DNA of 64,000 nucleotides, from assembly GCA_944325735.1 (NCBI GenBank), contig CALVBI010000001.1, positions 558,001-622,000 of the forward strand, in the 5' to 3' direction. Every line of letters starts with the position of its first letter. Position 1 is the stretch's first letter. This stretch comes from Candidatus Gastranaerophilales bacterium (GTDB lineage: Bacteria; Cyanobacteriota; Vampirovibrionia; Gastranaerophilales; Gastranaerophilaceae). A program made the translations under genes and the position numbers. The notes under the pieces were generated by a model. The model did not search any database and was not told the DNA's origin. It was given only the letters and a program-made list of their open reading frames with translations. Below are positions 1 to 8,036 of this stretch, piece by piece.

Positions 1-3
1 GCC

Positions 4-891
4 ATGTGTTATTGTTATGCTATTGCTCATTTTATCTTGTTAAATATCGTATTCAGCAGTATAGAAACAATATTAAGAGAAAATGACATAATTGAATTTA
101 TACAGAATTTTTTCTTGAGTGTAGGATTACCAATGACTGAGCTGGGTATTGAATGCAATTACACTTTAAATGGATTTTATTTCAGTGAATTGTATGCAGA
201 GTTATCACAGCTAACAACAGACAAAAAGAACCTGTTGATAACAACTAATGTAAATACTCCTAGTATAACCTTTACTTACCGTAATGACAGTGCAAACTTT
301 AATATTCCTGATTTTTACTATGATGAAGTTGTAACATCTATCAAAAGAGAGTACCAGAAGAGAACTGACAACAATGGTAAACACCCTATTTCTTTTAAAA
401 TATATGGCAGCGGTCGGAATATGACAATATATCTGTCTGTGTACGGAGTCGGTAACTTAATGAACCTTATCCCTGAAGGTTTCACTGAATATGCTCATAC
501 ACTTCTTTATGCTGAACATGAATTATTTACCATTGCTGCAAAATGCTTCTTCAAAATAATCCGACATACTGAAGAATCCAAGACGGAGTTTAGGTCGATA
601 GAGCCTGACTATACAACAAGAGTGATTGCTTTCCTTATGGGTAAAACTAATAGTATACAGAAAAGTATTATTATAAGCGAGTTATACAACCTTGATGATG
701 CTGAAATATCTGAAATACTTAATAATAATTTTAATAAAAATGGCACTAAACAAAAGGCTGAAATCAGAGCATTAATCACTGATACAAGAAATTATGTAAA
801 GGAACATCCTGCAAAATCGAGATTATTAACCTTGTATAAATACTGGGATTGGGTAGATTCAGTGAGTGTCTCAGAAGGTGAAGTATTATGA
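4..891 (+). CDS. Hypothetical protein next to the replication initiator (start uncertain)
   Basis: I do not recognise this protein. It is up to 295 residues long, acidic and mostly soluble in composition. The first ATG sits at the window edge, so the gene may begin further left. A second in-frame ATG at 133 has a good ribosome site (AGGA six bases before it), giving 253 residues, and I favour it. The last codons overlap the ATG of the next gene (ATGA), so the two are translationally coupled and probably act together in replication or transfer of the element. No catalytic motif is visible. The C-terminal third is helical and charged. Confidence 0.6.
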   Translation: MCYCYAIAHFILLNIVFSSIETILRENDIIEFIQNFFLSVGLPMTELGIECNYTLNGFYFSELYAELSQLTTDKKNLLITTNVNTPSITFTYRNDSANFNIPDFYYDEVVTSIKREYQKRTDNNGKHPISFKIYGSGRNMTIYLSVYGVGNLMNLIPEGFTEYAHTLLYAEHELFTIAAKCFFKIIRHTEESKTEFRSIEPDYTTRVIAFLMGKTNSIQKSIIISELYNLDDAEISEILNNNFNKNGTKQKAEIRALITDTRNYVKEHPAKSRLLTLYKYWDWVDSVSVSEGEVL

Positions 892-2156
892 TTAATAAAC
901 CTGTTGTTACGGCAAAATCTCTGCTTTGTACAAAGGTGGATAAATTACGCTTTTGTTGTGAGAGGTTAAGCATAGACCTTCAAACACTTGAAGATATTGA
1001 AGCCTCGGCAAAGGAACAATTTTATGGAGCTTTAAAGTTTACCAAAGGAAAATTTTCATTTATAGAGATAACCCCGACTAGACTAAAAAGAGGTAATGAA
1101 CAGCAACATAATCTTCAAAGACCATGTCAATTGCTATTTAGCGAGGCATTGAACAATATATTCTTAACTGAACAAAACCGTTTCTGGTGCACAAATATTC
1201 ATATCGCCATTGATGTTGTTATGCCAAGACCTGTTCAAAATTATATAAAATTTTTAAACGGTTTAAAATACAGGTCCCTAGTACCCAATACCCATTTTAC
1301 AAGCTCTAATAATAAAAGTTTATACCTTGCTCCTGCCAAAATTAAGAAGAGTGATAAAAACTACACAGAAAGACACTTAATAAAGTTCTATGATAAAAAG
1401 CAGGAGTATATTGACAAACATAACACATCTGTTGTTCATCTAAATGAGCCACTGAGTGAGGATGAAATTAATATACTGGGTGAAGCCTATAACAGAAATG
1501 AGCATACTTTTGACCTTGGTAGAATAAATTTTATACGGATTGAGGTTGAATTAAAAGGCACAAATGCTTTAAAAAATCTGGTAACCCACTTTGGAAGCAT
1601 AAGAGTTAATAATAGAGTTACATACGACAGGATTGTACGTGCCGTCAATTGGCAGGCATTTAATCGCATAATTGAAAATTATCTGATTGAGCACTTGAAT
1701 AAGTACATATTTAGTCAGTTTACTGAAAATGTAACAGAGAATACTTCTGATTCTTATACAAAATTTGCTGCTGAATTTCTGACAAACTCAGGCAATATAT
1801 ATAAGTACAAAAATACTTTCAAAGAATTTTTACATATAGACAAGAATCTGGAGAGAAATTTTAGTAACCTTGTAACTAAAAGCAAACAATACGTAAGTCA
1901 AAATGCTTTGTTTAATGAGTTGAAAGAGGCAATAGAATCCAGTCTTGAGTTCAATAACACATTATCTGTTGAACCCAATACAAAACCGGTTCAGGATAAT
2001 TTGTTGCAGTATAACAGCGTTACAGGCATGGTAAAAGAGTCATGGCCAAGCTTTTTTATTCTGTTAAATAACGCTGTAAGTCTTTGCAAAGCATACTGTA
2101 ACAGCCTGAAGCAGATTCTGCTGATATACCCTGTACCAATCTGGGATGACAGTTGA
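888..2156 (+). CDS. Rep_trans/MobT-like replication initiator or relaxase (putative)
   Basis: The 422-residue protein shows the order of landmarks seen in Rep_trans/MobT rolling-circle proteins. There is an early beta-strand ending in an aspartate (HIAIDVV, about residue 105), a mid-protein LIKFYDKKQEY with two tyrosines (about 165 to 175), and a strand FIRIEVELKG (about 220). Family knowledge: such proteins nick the origin of plasmids and of integrative mobilisable elements. The nicking tyrosine cannot be assigned by eye. It overlaps the upstream gene by 4 nt and is followed by an AU-rich terminator. The location inside an element with its own integrase fits a mobilisable or transiently replicating element. 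A filamentous-phage gpII-like initiator is the main alternative. Confidence 0.5.
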   Translation: MINKPVVTAKSLLCTKVDKLRFCCERLSIDLQTLEDIEASAKEQFYGALKFTKGKFSFIEITPTRLKRGNEQQHNLQRPCQLLFSEALNNIFLTEQNRFWCTNIHIAIDVVMPRPVQNYIKFLNGLKYRSLVPNTHFTSSNNKSLYLAPAKIKKSDKNYTERHLIKFYDKKQEYIDKHNTSVVHLNEPLSEDEINILGEAYNRNEHTFDLGRINFIRIEVELKGTNALKNLVTHFGSIRVNNRVTYDRIVRAVNWQAFNRIIENYLIEHLNKYIFSQFTENVTENTSDSYTKFAAEFLTNSGNIYKYKNTFKEFLHIDKNLERNFSNLVTKSKQYVSQNALFNELKEAIESSLEFNNTLSVEPNTKPVQDNLLQYNSVTGMVKESWPSFFILLNNAVSLCKAYCNSLKQILLIYPVPIWDDS

Positions 2157-2188
2157 TACTCAGACCTCAATAATAGAGGTCGCTTGTA

Positions 2189-2218
2189 TAAAGAATTTTA
2201 ATTCTTTACATTCTTTTT
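2189..2218 (+). terminator. AU-rich hairpin terminator after the initiator gene
   Basis: An 8-bp perfect stem (TAAAGAAT and ATTCTTTA, loop TTTA) is followed by a T-rich run. A separate 6-bp stem GACCTC/GAGGTC sits just upstream at 2163 to 2181. Together they probably end the initiator transcript before the tyrosine recombinase gene. Confidence 0.5.
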
Positions 2219-2260
2219 TGCACCGGCAGTTGGAGTATGGTGCAGAAAGGAAGAGTTGGA

Positions 2261-2824
2261 ATGAAAAATTTAGTAGAACCTATTAAAAACAAAAAGGATA
2301 TTGAGGCAGTAGAAAAGTTTCTGGAGTTACACAGCAAACGTAATCGGCTTATCTTTGCTTTTGGAATTAATACGGGGTTACGTGTGTCGGATATTCTGGG
2401 GTTAAACGTTGAAGATGTGAAAGACAAAAATTATGTTGAAATCAGAGAGAAAAAGACAGGTAAGTATAAGAGATTTCCGTTAAATTCAAAATTAAAGGCT
2501 TTGATTAAAGATTACCTGAAAGAACGGGAAAATTTGTATGCTATAGGAGATGAAACTCCGTTGTTTGTCGGAAAGAAACATCACAGGCTGCACAGGTCGC
2601 AGGTGTACAGATTCTTGAATGAAGCGTGCGAACAACTGGGGATTTCCGCTAATATAGGAACGCATTCGATGAGAAAGAGCTTTGGCTACCATTTTTATAA
2701 AAAGTACAATGACGTTGCTCTGTTACAAAAAATTTTGAACCATTCATCTCCGGCAATTACTTTAAGATATATCGGTATTGCTCAGGATGAGATAGATAAC
2801 TCATACTATAACTTTGAACTCTAA
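2261..2824 (+). CDS. Short tyrosine recombinase (XerC/D-type catalytic domain), putative promoter invertase
   Basis: This is a tyrosine-family site-specific recombinase reduced to the catalytic domain. Numbered from the chosen start, the active site is visible: R41 (GLRVSD), H135 and R138 (HSMRK), H161 (LNHSS) and the nucleophile Y170 (LRYIG). I chose ATG 2261 because AGGAAG lies just upstream; an ATG at 2237 in the same frame would add eight residues. The family usually has about 300 residues with an N-terminal core-binding domain, which is missing here. It lies directly upstream of a segment bounded by 17-bp inverted repeats, so I infer that it flips that segment. It could instead be a remnant integrase. 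Confidence 0.85.
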   Translation: MKNLVEPIKNKKDIEAVEKFLELHSKRNRLIFAFGINTGLRVSDILGLNVEDVKDKNYVEIREKKTGKYKRFPLNSKLKALIKDYLKERENLYAIGDETPLFVGKKHHRLHRSQVYRFLNEACEQLGISANIGTHSMRKSFGYHFYKKYNDVALLQKILNHSSPAITLRYIGIAQDEIDNSYYNFEL

Positions 2825-2838
2825 TGCACCAAAAATAT

Positions 2839-2855
2839 ATGCACCCAAATATTTA
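2839..2855. repeat. Left 17-bp inverted repeat
   Basis: This is the left arm of the putative invertible segment. An imperfect direct copy (ATGCACC followed by an A/T run) lies just outside it from 2824, which may be an accessory recombinase-binding site. Confidence 0.9.
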
Positions 2856-2995
2856 TCTCGGACTATACCTTTGGAAAATATTTAAAAATCATTAATTTTA
2901 TTTAACAGCCATATTATTTAACATTAATTTTATGCACCATTGACATAATTGTCTTTTCAAACTACTATTAAACTGTGGTAGTATATGCACTCGTT

Positions 2996-3012
2996 TAAAT
3001 ATTTGGGTGCAT
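2996..3012. repeat. Right 17-bp inverted repeat
   Basis: This is the right arm, the exact reverse complement of 2839-2855. It lies in the presumed 5' leader of the restriction operon, upstream of the ribosome site AAGGA at 3018-3022. Confidence 0.9.
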
Positions 3013-3028
3013 AAAATTAAGGAATTTT

Positions 3029-3688
3029 ATGGCACCGGTATTGGGAAAAGAAGTTCAGGTCAAAAGTGCGGAAAGGGTAAGAAATCACGGTGAAGTTTTA
3101 ACTGCAAAGCGAGAAGTTGAAGCTATGCTTGACCTTGTCAAGAACGAGTCCGAAAGAATCGACAGTCGGTTTTTAGAGCCTGCCTGCGGAACTGGGAATT
3201 TCCTAACTGCGATACTGGAAAGGAAACTTAAAACTGTTGCAGACAGGTATAGGACAAAAGAAGCTGACTTTGAAATTCAAATGCTTTCCGCACTCGGGAG
3301 CATTTATGGCATTGACCTGTTAGAGGATAATGTCAAGGAATCACAGGAGCGGATGTTTGAGATTGCCTGTGATTGTTATAAAAAATCGTTAAAAAAACTT
3401 CCTGATGCCACTTTTCAAAACATAATGAAATTTGTTCTCTCTAAAAATATTTTGCAGGGAGACAGTCTTAACGGAATAGATAAAATTATTTTTACCCAGT
3501 GGACACTTATAGGGTATCAGATTAAACGTGAAGAGTATTCTTTTGCACAGATGAATCAGCAGGCAGAGATTATGAATACTCCGCTTTTTGCTGCTTTGCA
3601 AAATGAAAAGGGAGAGGATGTATTTATTCCACAGCCTGTAAAAACTTATCCGGCAGTGTTCTACAGAAATTTACCGGAGGGCTGCTGA
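3029..3688 (+). CDS. Small N6-adenine DNA methylase-like subunit
   Basis: This 219-residue protein has a methylase motif I, EPACGTGNF, at about residues 50-58, which binds S-adenosylmethionine, and a following strand YGIDLL at about 93. It has no NPPY catalytic motif, so alone it should not methylate adenine. The sequence resembles the N-terminal half of N6-adenine methylases. A ribosome site AAGGA precedes ATG, and its stop overlaps the next ATG by one base (TGATG). I infer a split or accessory subunit working with the NPPY-bearing methylase downstream. A truncated methylase is the alternative, but the tight coupling and good start argue for a working gene. Confidence 0.75.
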   Translation: MAPVLGKEVQVKSAERVRNHGEVLTAKREVEAMLDLVKNESERIDSRFLEPACGTGNFLTAILERKLKTVADRYRTKEADFEIQMLSALGSIYGIDLLEDNVKESQERMFEIACDCYKKSLKKLPDATFQNIMKFVLSKNILQGDSLNGIDKIIFTQWTLIGYQIKREEYSFAQMNQQAEIMNTPLFAALQNEKGEDVFIPQPVKTYPAVFYRNLPEGC

Positions 3689-5283
3689 TGAGTTTTCTGC
3701 AAGAGTTACATAAGCCTGATATTTTGGATTGTATTTCTCATTTATCTTCTGACGAAGTTTTTACACCGCCGAGAGTGGTTAATGAAATGCTTGATACTCT
3801 TCCGCAGGAGTTATTCAAAAGCCCTAATACAAAGTTTTTAGACCCTTGCAGTAAATCGGGTGTATTCTTGAGAGAAATTGCAAAGAGGTTAATTGAAGGT
3901 CTTGCTGATAAAATTCCTGATTTAGAAAAAAGATTAGACCACATATTTAAAAATCAGCTTTTCGGATTGGCTATAACAGAATTGACAGCATTACTTTCAA
4001 GGCGGTCGGTTTACTGTTCAAAAGATGCAAGCGGAGAATATTCCGTTGTACATTTTGACAATCCGGAAGGGAATATTGAATATAAAAAAACTTACCACTT
4101 GTGGTTAAAAGATAAGTGTATGATGTGCGGAGCTTCTAAATCCGAGTATGACAGAGGGGAGGAGCTTGAAACGCACGCTTACTCCTTTATTCATACGGAT
4201 GAACAAAGAAACTCCGCCTTGTTTAAGAGGTTAAAGGAGATGAAATTTGATGTCATAATCGGCAATCCGCCGTATCAACTTGGAGTAGGAAATGAAGGAG
4301 GAAATAGTTCAAAGGCAAAAGCAATCTATCACCTTTTTGTATCTCAAGCTATAAAACTTAATCCCAAGTATATTACAATGATTATTCCCAGTCGTTGGAT
4401 GACAAGAAGTGTAGAAGGAATTCCTGATACTTGGATAGATGCAATGCTAAACAGTAATAAATTTGAAGTTATACATGATTATTTGAATGCAAGTGATTGT
4501 TTCCCGGGAGTAGATATAAAAGGGGGTGTTTGTTACTTTTTGTATAATAAAGATTATAATGATATTTGTAATTATTATCTTCATGATACAAACTCACAAG
4601 TTTTTCTTAATAAATCCTATTTAAATAATAAAAATATCGGTATAGTAATTAGAGATATAAATGCTCTGTCAATTATAGATAAAATAGAAACCATAGAAAA
4701 GGGCTATACTTCAGATGACAACAAAAATTTTTCTGGATTAGTTAGTCCCAAAGATTTTTATACAAACAAATTAACTCTTACATCAAGCTGGCAAGAATAC
4801 TCATTAAGTCCAGATACAGAACATACAATTAAGTATTATTTAAATAAAAATATTCATAAAAATAATTTTGCATGGATTTCACCAGCTGACATATCAAAAA
4901 ATTCTAATACAAAAGACTTGCATAGAGTATATATACCAGCTGCAGCTGGTTCAGGTACAGATAGTCAAGTTCTTGGTACACCTTTTTATGGAGAACCGAA
5001 TAGTGTTTGTTCTCAAACGTATTTAGTAATCGGCTATAATCCAGACTTGCATAATTTTACAAAAGAACAATGTGAAAATATTATCAGTTACATAAAAACA
5101 AAATTTTTTCGCTATCTGGTTAGTATCAAAAAAAAGACTCAAAATGGACCTCGTGGAGTTTATCAATTTGTTCCTCTTCAAGACTTCAACGAAGAATGGA
5201 CGGATGAAAAACTTTATAAAAAGTACGGGCTAACGCAGGAAGAAATTGATTTTATTGAGTCTATGATTAGACCAATGGAGTAA
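3688..5283 (+). CDS. Eco57I-type N6-adenine DNA methyltransferase
   Basis: This 531-residue methylase has a motif I variant DPCSKSG at about residues 52-58, where most relatives have DPACGSG, and the catalytic motif IV IIGNPPY at about 190-196. A cysteine pair CMMC lies at about 145. The region after NPPY continues with the usual Eco57I-like fold and a variable 300-residue C-terminal part that should read the DNA target. It is the modification subunit of a restriction-modification-like operon with the genes on either side. The role is protection of self DNA by adenine methylation, inferred from family and context. Confidence 0.88.
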   Translation: MSFLQELHKPDILDCISHLSSDEVFTPPRVVNEMLDTLPQELFKSPNTKFLDPCSKSGVFLREIAKRLIEGLADKIPDLEKRLDHIFKNQLFGLAITELTALLSRRSVYCSKDASGEYSVVHFDNPEGNIEYKKTYHLWLKDKCMMCGASKSEYDRGEELETHAYSFIHTDEQRNSALFKRLKEMKFDVIIGNPPYQLGVGNEGGNSSKAKAIYHLFVSQAIKLNPKYITMIIPSRWMTRSVEGIPDTWIDAMLNSNKFEVIHDYLNASDCFPGVDIKGGVCYFLYNKDYNDICNYYLHDTNSQVFLNKSYLNNKNIGIVIRDINALSIIDKIETIEKGYTSDDNKNFSGLVSPKDFYTNKLTLTSSWQEYSLSPDTEHTIKYYLNKNIHKNNFAWISPADISKNSNTKDLHRVYIPAAAGSGTDSQVLGTPFYGEPNSVCSQTYLVIGYNPDLHNFTKEQCENIISYIKTKFFRYLVSIKKKTQNGPRGVYQFVPLQDFNEEWTDEKLYKKYGLTQEEIDFIESMIRPME

Positions 5284-5291
5284 TAAAATAC

Positions 5292-5353
5292 GACACCCTG
5301 AATTTAGTTCAGGGTCTATTATTTACAAAGATTCTGAAACAAGTTCAGAATGA
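5292..5353. repeat. Pair of REP-like hairpins in the restriction operon
   Basis: Two successive hairpins share the pattern CTGAA-loop-TTCAG. One at 5295-5315 has stem ACCCTGAA/TTCAGGGT and the other at 5331-5351 has stem ATTCTGAA/TTCAGAAT; both have 8-bp stems and 5-nt loops. They fill the 92-bp gap between methylase and helicase genes and may tune expression of the nuclease relative to the methylase. Confidence 0.6.
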
Positions 5354-5375
5354 CAACAAAATATAAGGAAAATTT

Positions 5376-7889
5376 ATGGCAGACATTCTTAACAGCAACA
5401 AAATTCCTCGAATATACGCATACACCGAACCGCAGTTTAAAAATACTCCTTGGAAAAACAGACGCAGAGGCAGCGGCTTAATTAAAGTCGGGTTCACAAC
5501 AAAATCCGCCGCTCACGAAAGAGTATCTGAACAGTTCGGAACAAACAAACCCATTGACAATCCTTATGAAATTCTGCTGGACGAAGTTGCCATAAGAAAT
5601 GACGGAACATATTTTACTGATTTTGATGTCCATAAAGTCCTTGAAAAAGCGGGATATTACAGATTCCCTAACTCTGAATGGTTTGAATGTACATTAGATG
5701 AAGTTAAAGAAGCTATTTTTGCAGTTAAGAACCATAAAACAGATATAACCAAACGTATTGCCACTTTTAAAATGCGTCCTGAGCAGGAACGTGCAGTTAA
5801 GATTACAAGCGAATATTTCCGAAAATACCCTTACGAAAAAGAAGGCAAAACTCCGCACTTTTTGTGGAATGCTAAAATGCGTTTTGGTAAAACTTTTACT
5901 TCATACCAGTTAGCTAAAGAAATGGGCTGGAAAAGAGTTTTAGTTCTTACTTTTAAACCCGCTGTTCAAAACTCTTGGGAAGAAGATTTGAAATCCCATG
6001 TAGATTTTAAGGACTGGCAGTTTGTATCAAGAGACGGCTTACAATATAAGGATATTAATCGACATAAACCTTTTGTATGGTTTGCAAGTTTTCAAGATGT
6101 ACTAGGCAAAACCGAAGCTGGCGGTATTAAACCGAGAAATGAAGTTATTCACCAAATTCCTTGGGATTGTATAATTTTAGATGAATATCATTTTGGTGCT
6201 TGGAGAGAGTCGGCAAAAGATTTATATGACGCTGAAGACAAAAAAGAACAGGCAAAACAAGACGGCGAAGGTTTAGACTATTACAGTGAAGAACAAATGC
6301 CTTTGACAACAGATGCGTATTTATATCTTTCAGGGACACCGTTCAGAGCCTTAAATAACGGAGAATTTTTAGAAGACCAGATTTTCAACTGGACATATAC
6401 AGATGAACAACGTGAAAAAAAACTCTGGAATGAACAAGACGAAATCAATCCTTATGCTGAGCTTCCTAAAATGGTTATGATGACATATAAAATGCCTGAT
6501 GAGATTAAGCAGATTGCGCTGAATGGAGAATTTGACGAGTTTAGTTTGAATGAGTTTTTCTCTGCCTCTGACGCAAACGGAGATTGCAAATTCAAATATG
6601 AAAGGGAAGTTGTAAACTGGTTGAATTTAATCAGAGGGCAGTATAAACCAACAGCAATAGATGAACTTAAGGTCGGGAAAAAACCTCCAATGCCATATTC
6701 GGATATAAGACTTTTAAATGCCTTAAACCATACATTCTGGTTTTTGCCGTCTGTTGCAAGCTGCAAAGCTATGGGCGACCTTCTCAAAAATCATCCGTTT
6801 TATAAGGAATACAAAATTATTGTTTGTGCCGGAGCCGAAGCCGGAATGGGAGTTGATGCATTAAAACCTGTAAGAGAAGCAATTAAGGATGGTTTTTCGA
6901 CAAAAACAATAACATTATCCTGCGGAAAACTTACAACAGGTGTAACAGTGCCGGAATGGGGCGGAATATTTATGCTAAGGGATACATCAAGCCCTGAAAC
7001 ATACTTCCAATCAGCCTTCAGAGTTCAATCTCCGTGGACAGTCAAAAATCCCGACGGACTAAACCCTAACGAAAAGGCAATCATAAAAGAAACCTGTTAT
7101 GTATTTGATTTTGCACCTGACAGAGCATTGAAACAGATTGCTGATTATAGTGCCAGATTGAACTTTAACACAAAAGAAACCCCCGAACAAAAGGTAGAAG
7201 AATTTATAAGTTTCTTGCCCGTACTCTGCTATGACGGTTCTCACATGGATATAATAAACGCTAATGAGCTTCTTGACCTCGTTGTTGCCGGAACAGGTTC
7301 TTCAATGCTTGCACGAAGATGGGAAAGTGCATTACTTGTTAATGTTGATAATCCGACTTTAACAAAATTATTGGAAAATGAAAAAGCAATGGAAGCTTTA
7401 TCACGCATTGAAGGATTTAGAAATCTGAACAAAGAATTGGCAACACTTGTAAACAAATCAGAAGCTCTTAAAAAAGCCAAGCAAGAGAAAAAAGAATCAC
7501 TTTCTAAACAGGAAAAGAAAGAACTTACTGAGCAGGAAAAAGAGATTAAATCAAAGCGTAAGGAAATTCAGGAAAAACTTCTTAAATTTGCAACCAGAAT
7601 CCCTGTATTTATGTACCTTACAGACTACAGAGAACAAACACTTATGGATGTTATCAAACAACTTGAACCCGAGTTGTTTAAAAAAGTTACTGGTTTGACT
7701 ATCCCTGATTTTGAACTTCTTGTAAGTATCGGAATTTTTAACGAACAAATAATGAACTCTGCTGTATTTGCTTTCAAACGCTATGAGGACACAAGTTTAT
7801 CATACACTGGCATAAGCAAGCATAAAGAACTTGTTGTAGGCGGCTGGAATACAAAAATGGAAAAAGAAGAATACGTAAATATGGAATAA
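5376..7889 (+). CDS. GIY-YIG-like (T5orf172) plus DEAD/DEAH helicase restriction subunit
   Basis: The 837-residue protein starts with a T5orf172/MUG113-type GIY-YIG-like nuclease region: IYAYTEP (13-19), GLIKVGFT (34-41) and EWFEC (101-105). A superfamily 2 helicase follows, with Walker A AKMRFGKT (166-173), Walker B DEYH (about 268) and the SGTPFRA motif (about 318). A charged coiled coil of K/E repeats lies near residues 700-730. It should translocate on DNA and cut it, acting as the restriction partner of the methylases upstream. A ribosome site AAGGAAA precedes the ATG. The two REP-like hairpins in the gap before it are the only sign of separate control. Confidence 0.82.
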   Translation: MADILNSNKIPRIYAYTEPQFKNTPWKNRRRGSGLIKVGFTTKSAAHERVSEQFGTNKPIDNPYEILLDEVAIRNDGTYFTDFDVHKVLEKAGYYRFPNSEWFECTLDEVKEAIFAVKNHKTDITKRIATFKMRPEQERAVKITSEYFRKYPYEKEGKTPHFLWNAKMRFGKTFTSYQLAKEMGWKRVLVLTFKPAVQNSWEEDLKSHVDFKDWQFVSRDGLQYKDINRHKPFVWFASFQDVLGKTEAGGIKPRNEVIHQIPWDCIILDEYHFGAWRESAKDLYDAEDKKEQAKQDGEGLDYYSEEQMPLTTDAYLYLSGTPFRALNNGEFLEDQIFNWTYTDEQREKKLWNEQDEINPYAELPKMVMMTYKMPDEIKQIALNGEFDEFSLNEFFSASDANGDCKFKYEREVVNWLNLIRGQYKPTAIDELKVGKKPPMPYSDIRLLNALNHTFWFLPSVASCKAMGDLLKNHPFYKEYKIIVCAGAEAGMGVDALKPVREAIKDGFSTKTITLSCGKLTTGVTVPEWGGIFMLRDTSSPETYFQSAFRVQSPWTVKNPDGLNPNEKAIIKETCYVFDFAPDRALKQIADYSARLNFNTKETPEQKVEEFISFLPVLCYDGSHMDIINANELLDLVVAGTGSSMLARRWESALLVNVDNPTLTKLLENEKAMEALSRIEGFRNLNKELATLVNKSEALKKAKQEKKESLSKQEKKELTEQEKEIKSKRKEIQEKLLKFATRIPVFMYLTDYREQTLMDVIKQLEPELFKKVTGLTIPDFELLVSIGIFNEQIMNSAVFAFKRYEDTSLSYTGISKHKELVVGGWNTKMEKEEYVNME

Positions 7890-7947
7890 GTCCAAATCTG
7901 ACGCATGAATATTCTAAAATAAAGTATCAGCTAGAAAGGATTTAATA

Positions 7948-8004
7948 ATGGAACTATTAATCGGACTAATATTATTGTATTTTGCGGCATTCAGCGATGA
8001 TTAA
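7948..8004 (+). CDS. 18-residue hydrophobic peptide (putative)
   Basis: A short frame encodes MELLIGLILLYFAAFSDD, one membrane-spanning stretch with a charged end. It has a strong ribosome site (AGAAAGGA) at normal spacing and an almost identical site (CAGAAAGGAT) precedes the next gene. Such peptides are known as small membrane regulators or type I toxins, but no antisense RNA is evident here. It could be a spurious short frame; the ribosome site is the main support. Confidence 0.4.
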   Translation: MELLIGLILLYFAAFSDD

Positions 8005-8036
8005 AAGAAACTTTATTATTCAGAAAGGATTGAATT

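Larger units (their letters stand above)
2839..3012. promoter_or_regulatory. Putative invertible promoter segment (17-bp perfect inverted repeats)
   Basis: The arms at 2839-2855 and 2996-3012 are perfect reverse complements of each other, reading ATGCACCCAAATATTTA on the left. They enclose 140 bp that contains a promoter pointing right: TTGACA at 2940-2945, a 17-bp spacer, and TACTAT at 2963-2968. In this orientation transcription would run through the right arm into the methylase gene at 3029. Inversion would point the promoter away and switch the operon off. A tyrosine recombinase gene lies immediately upstream. The repeats and promoter match are seen in the sequence; the switching itself is inferred. 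Confidence 0.7.

Noticed and set aside
3029-5283. A single methylase gene split by a frameshift
   Set aside because: Each frame has its own ribosome site or coupled start and its own motif I, so two genes are more likely than one broken gene; a frameshift cannot be fully excluded.
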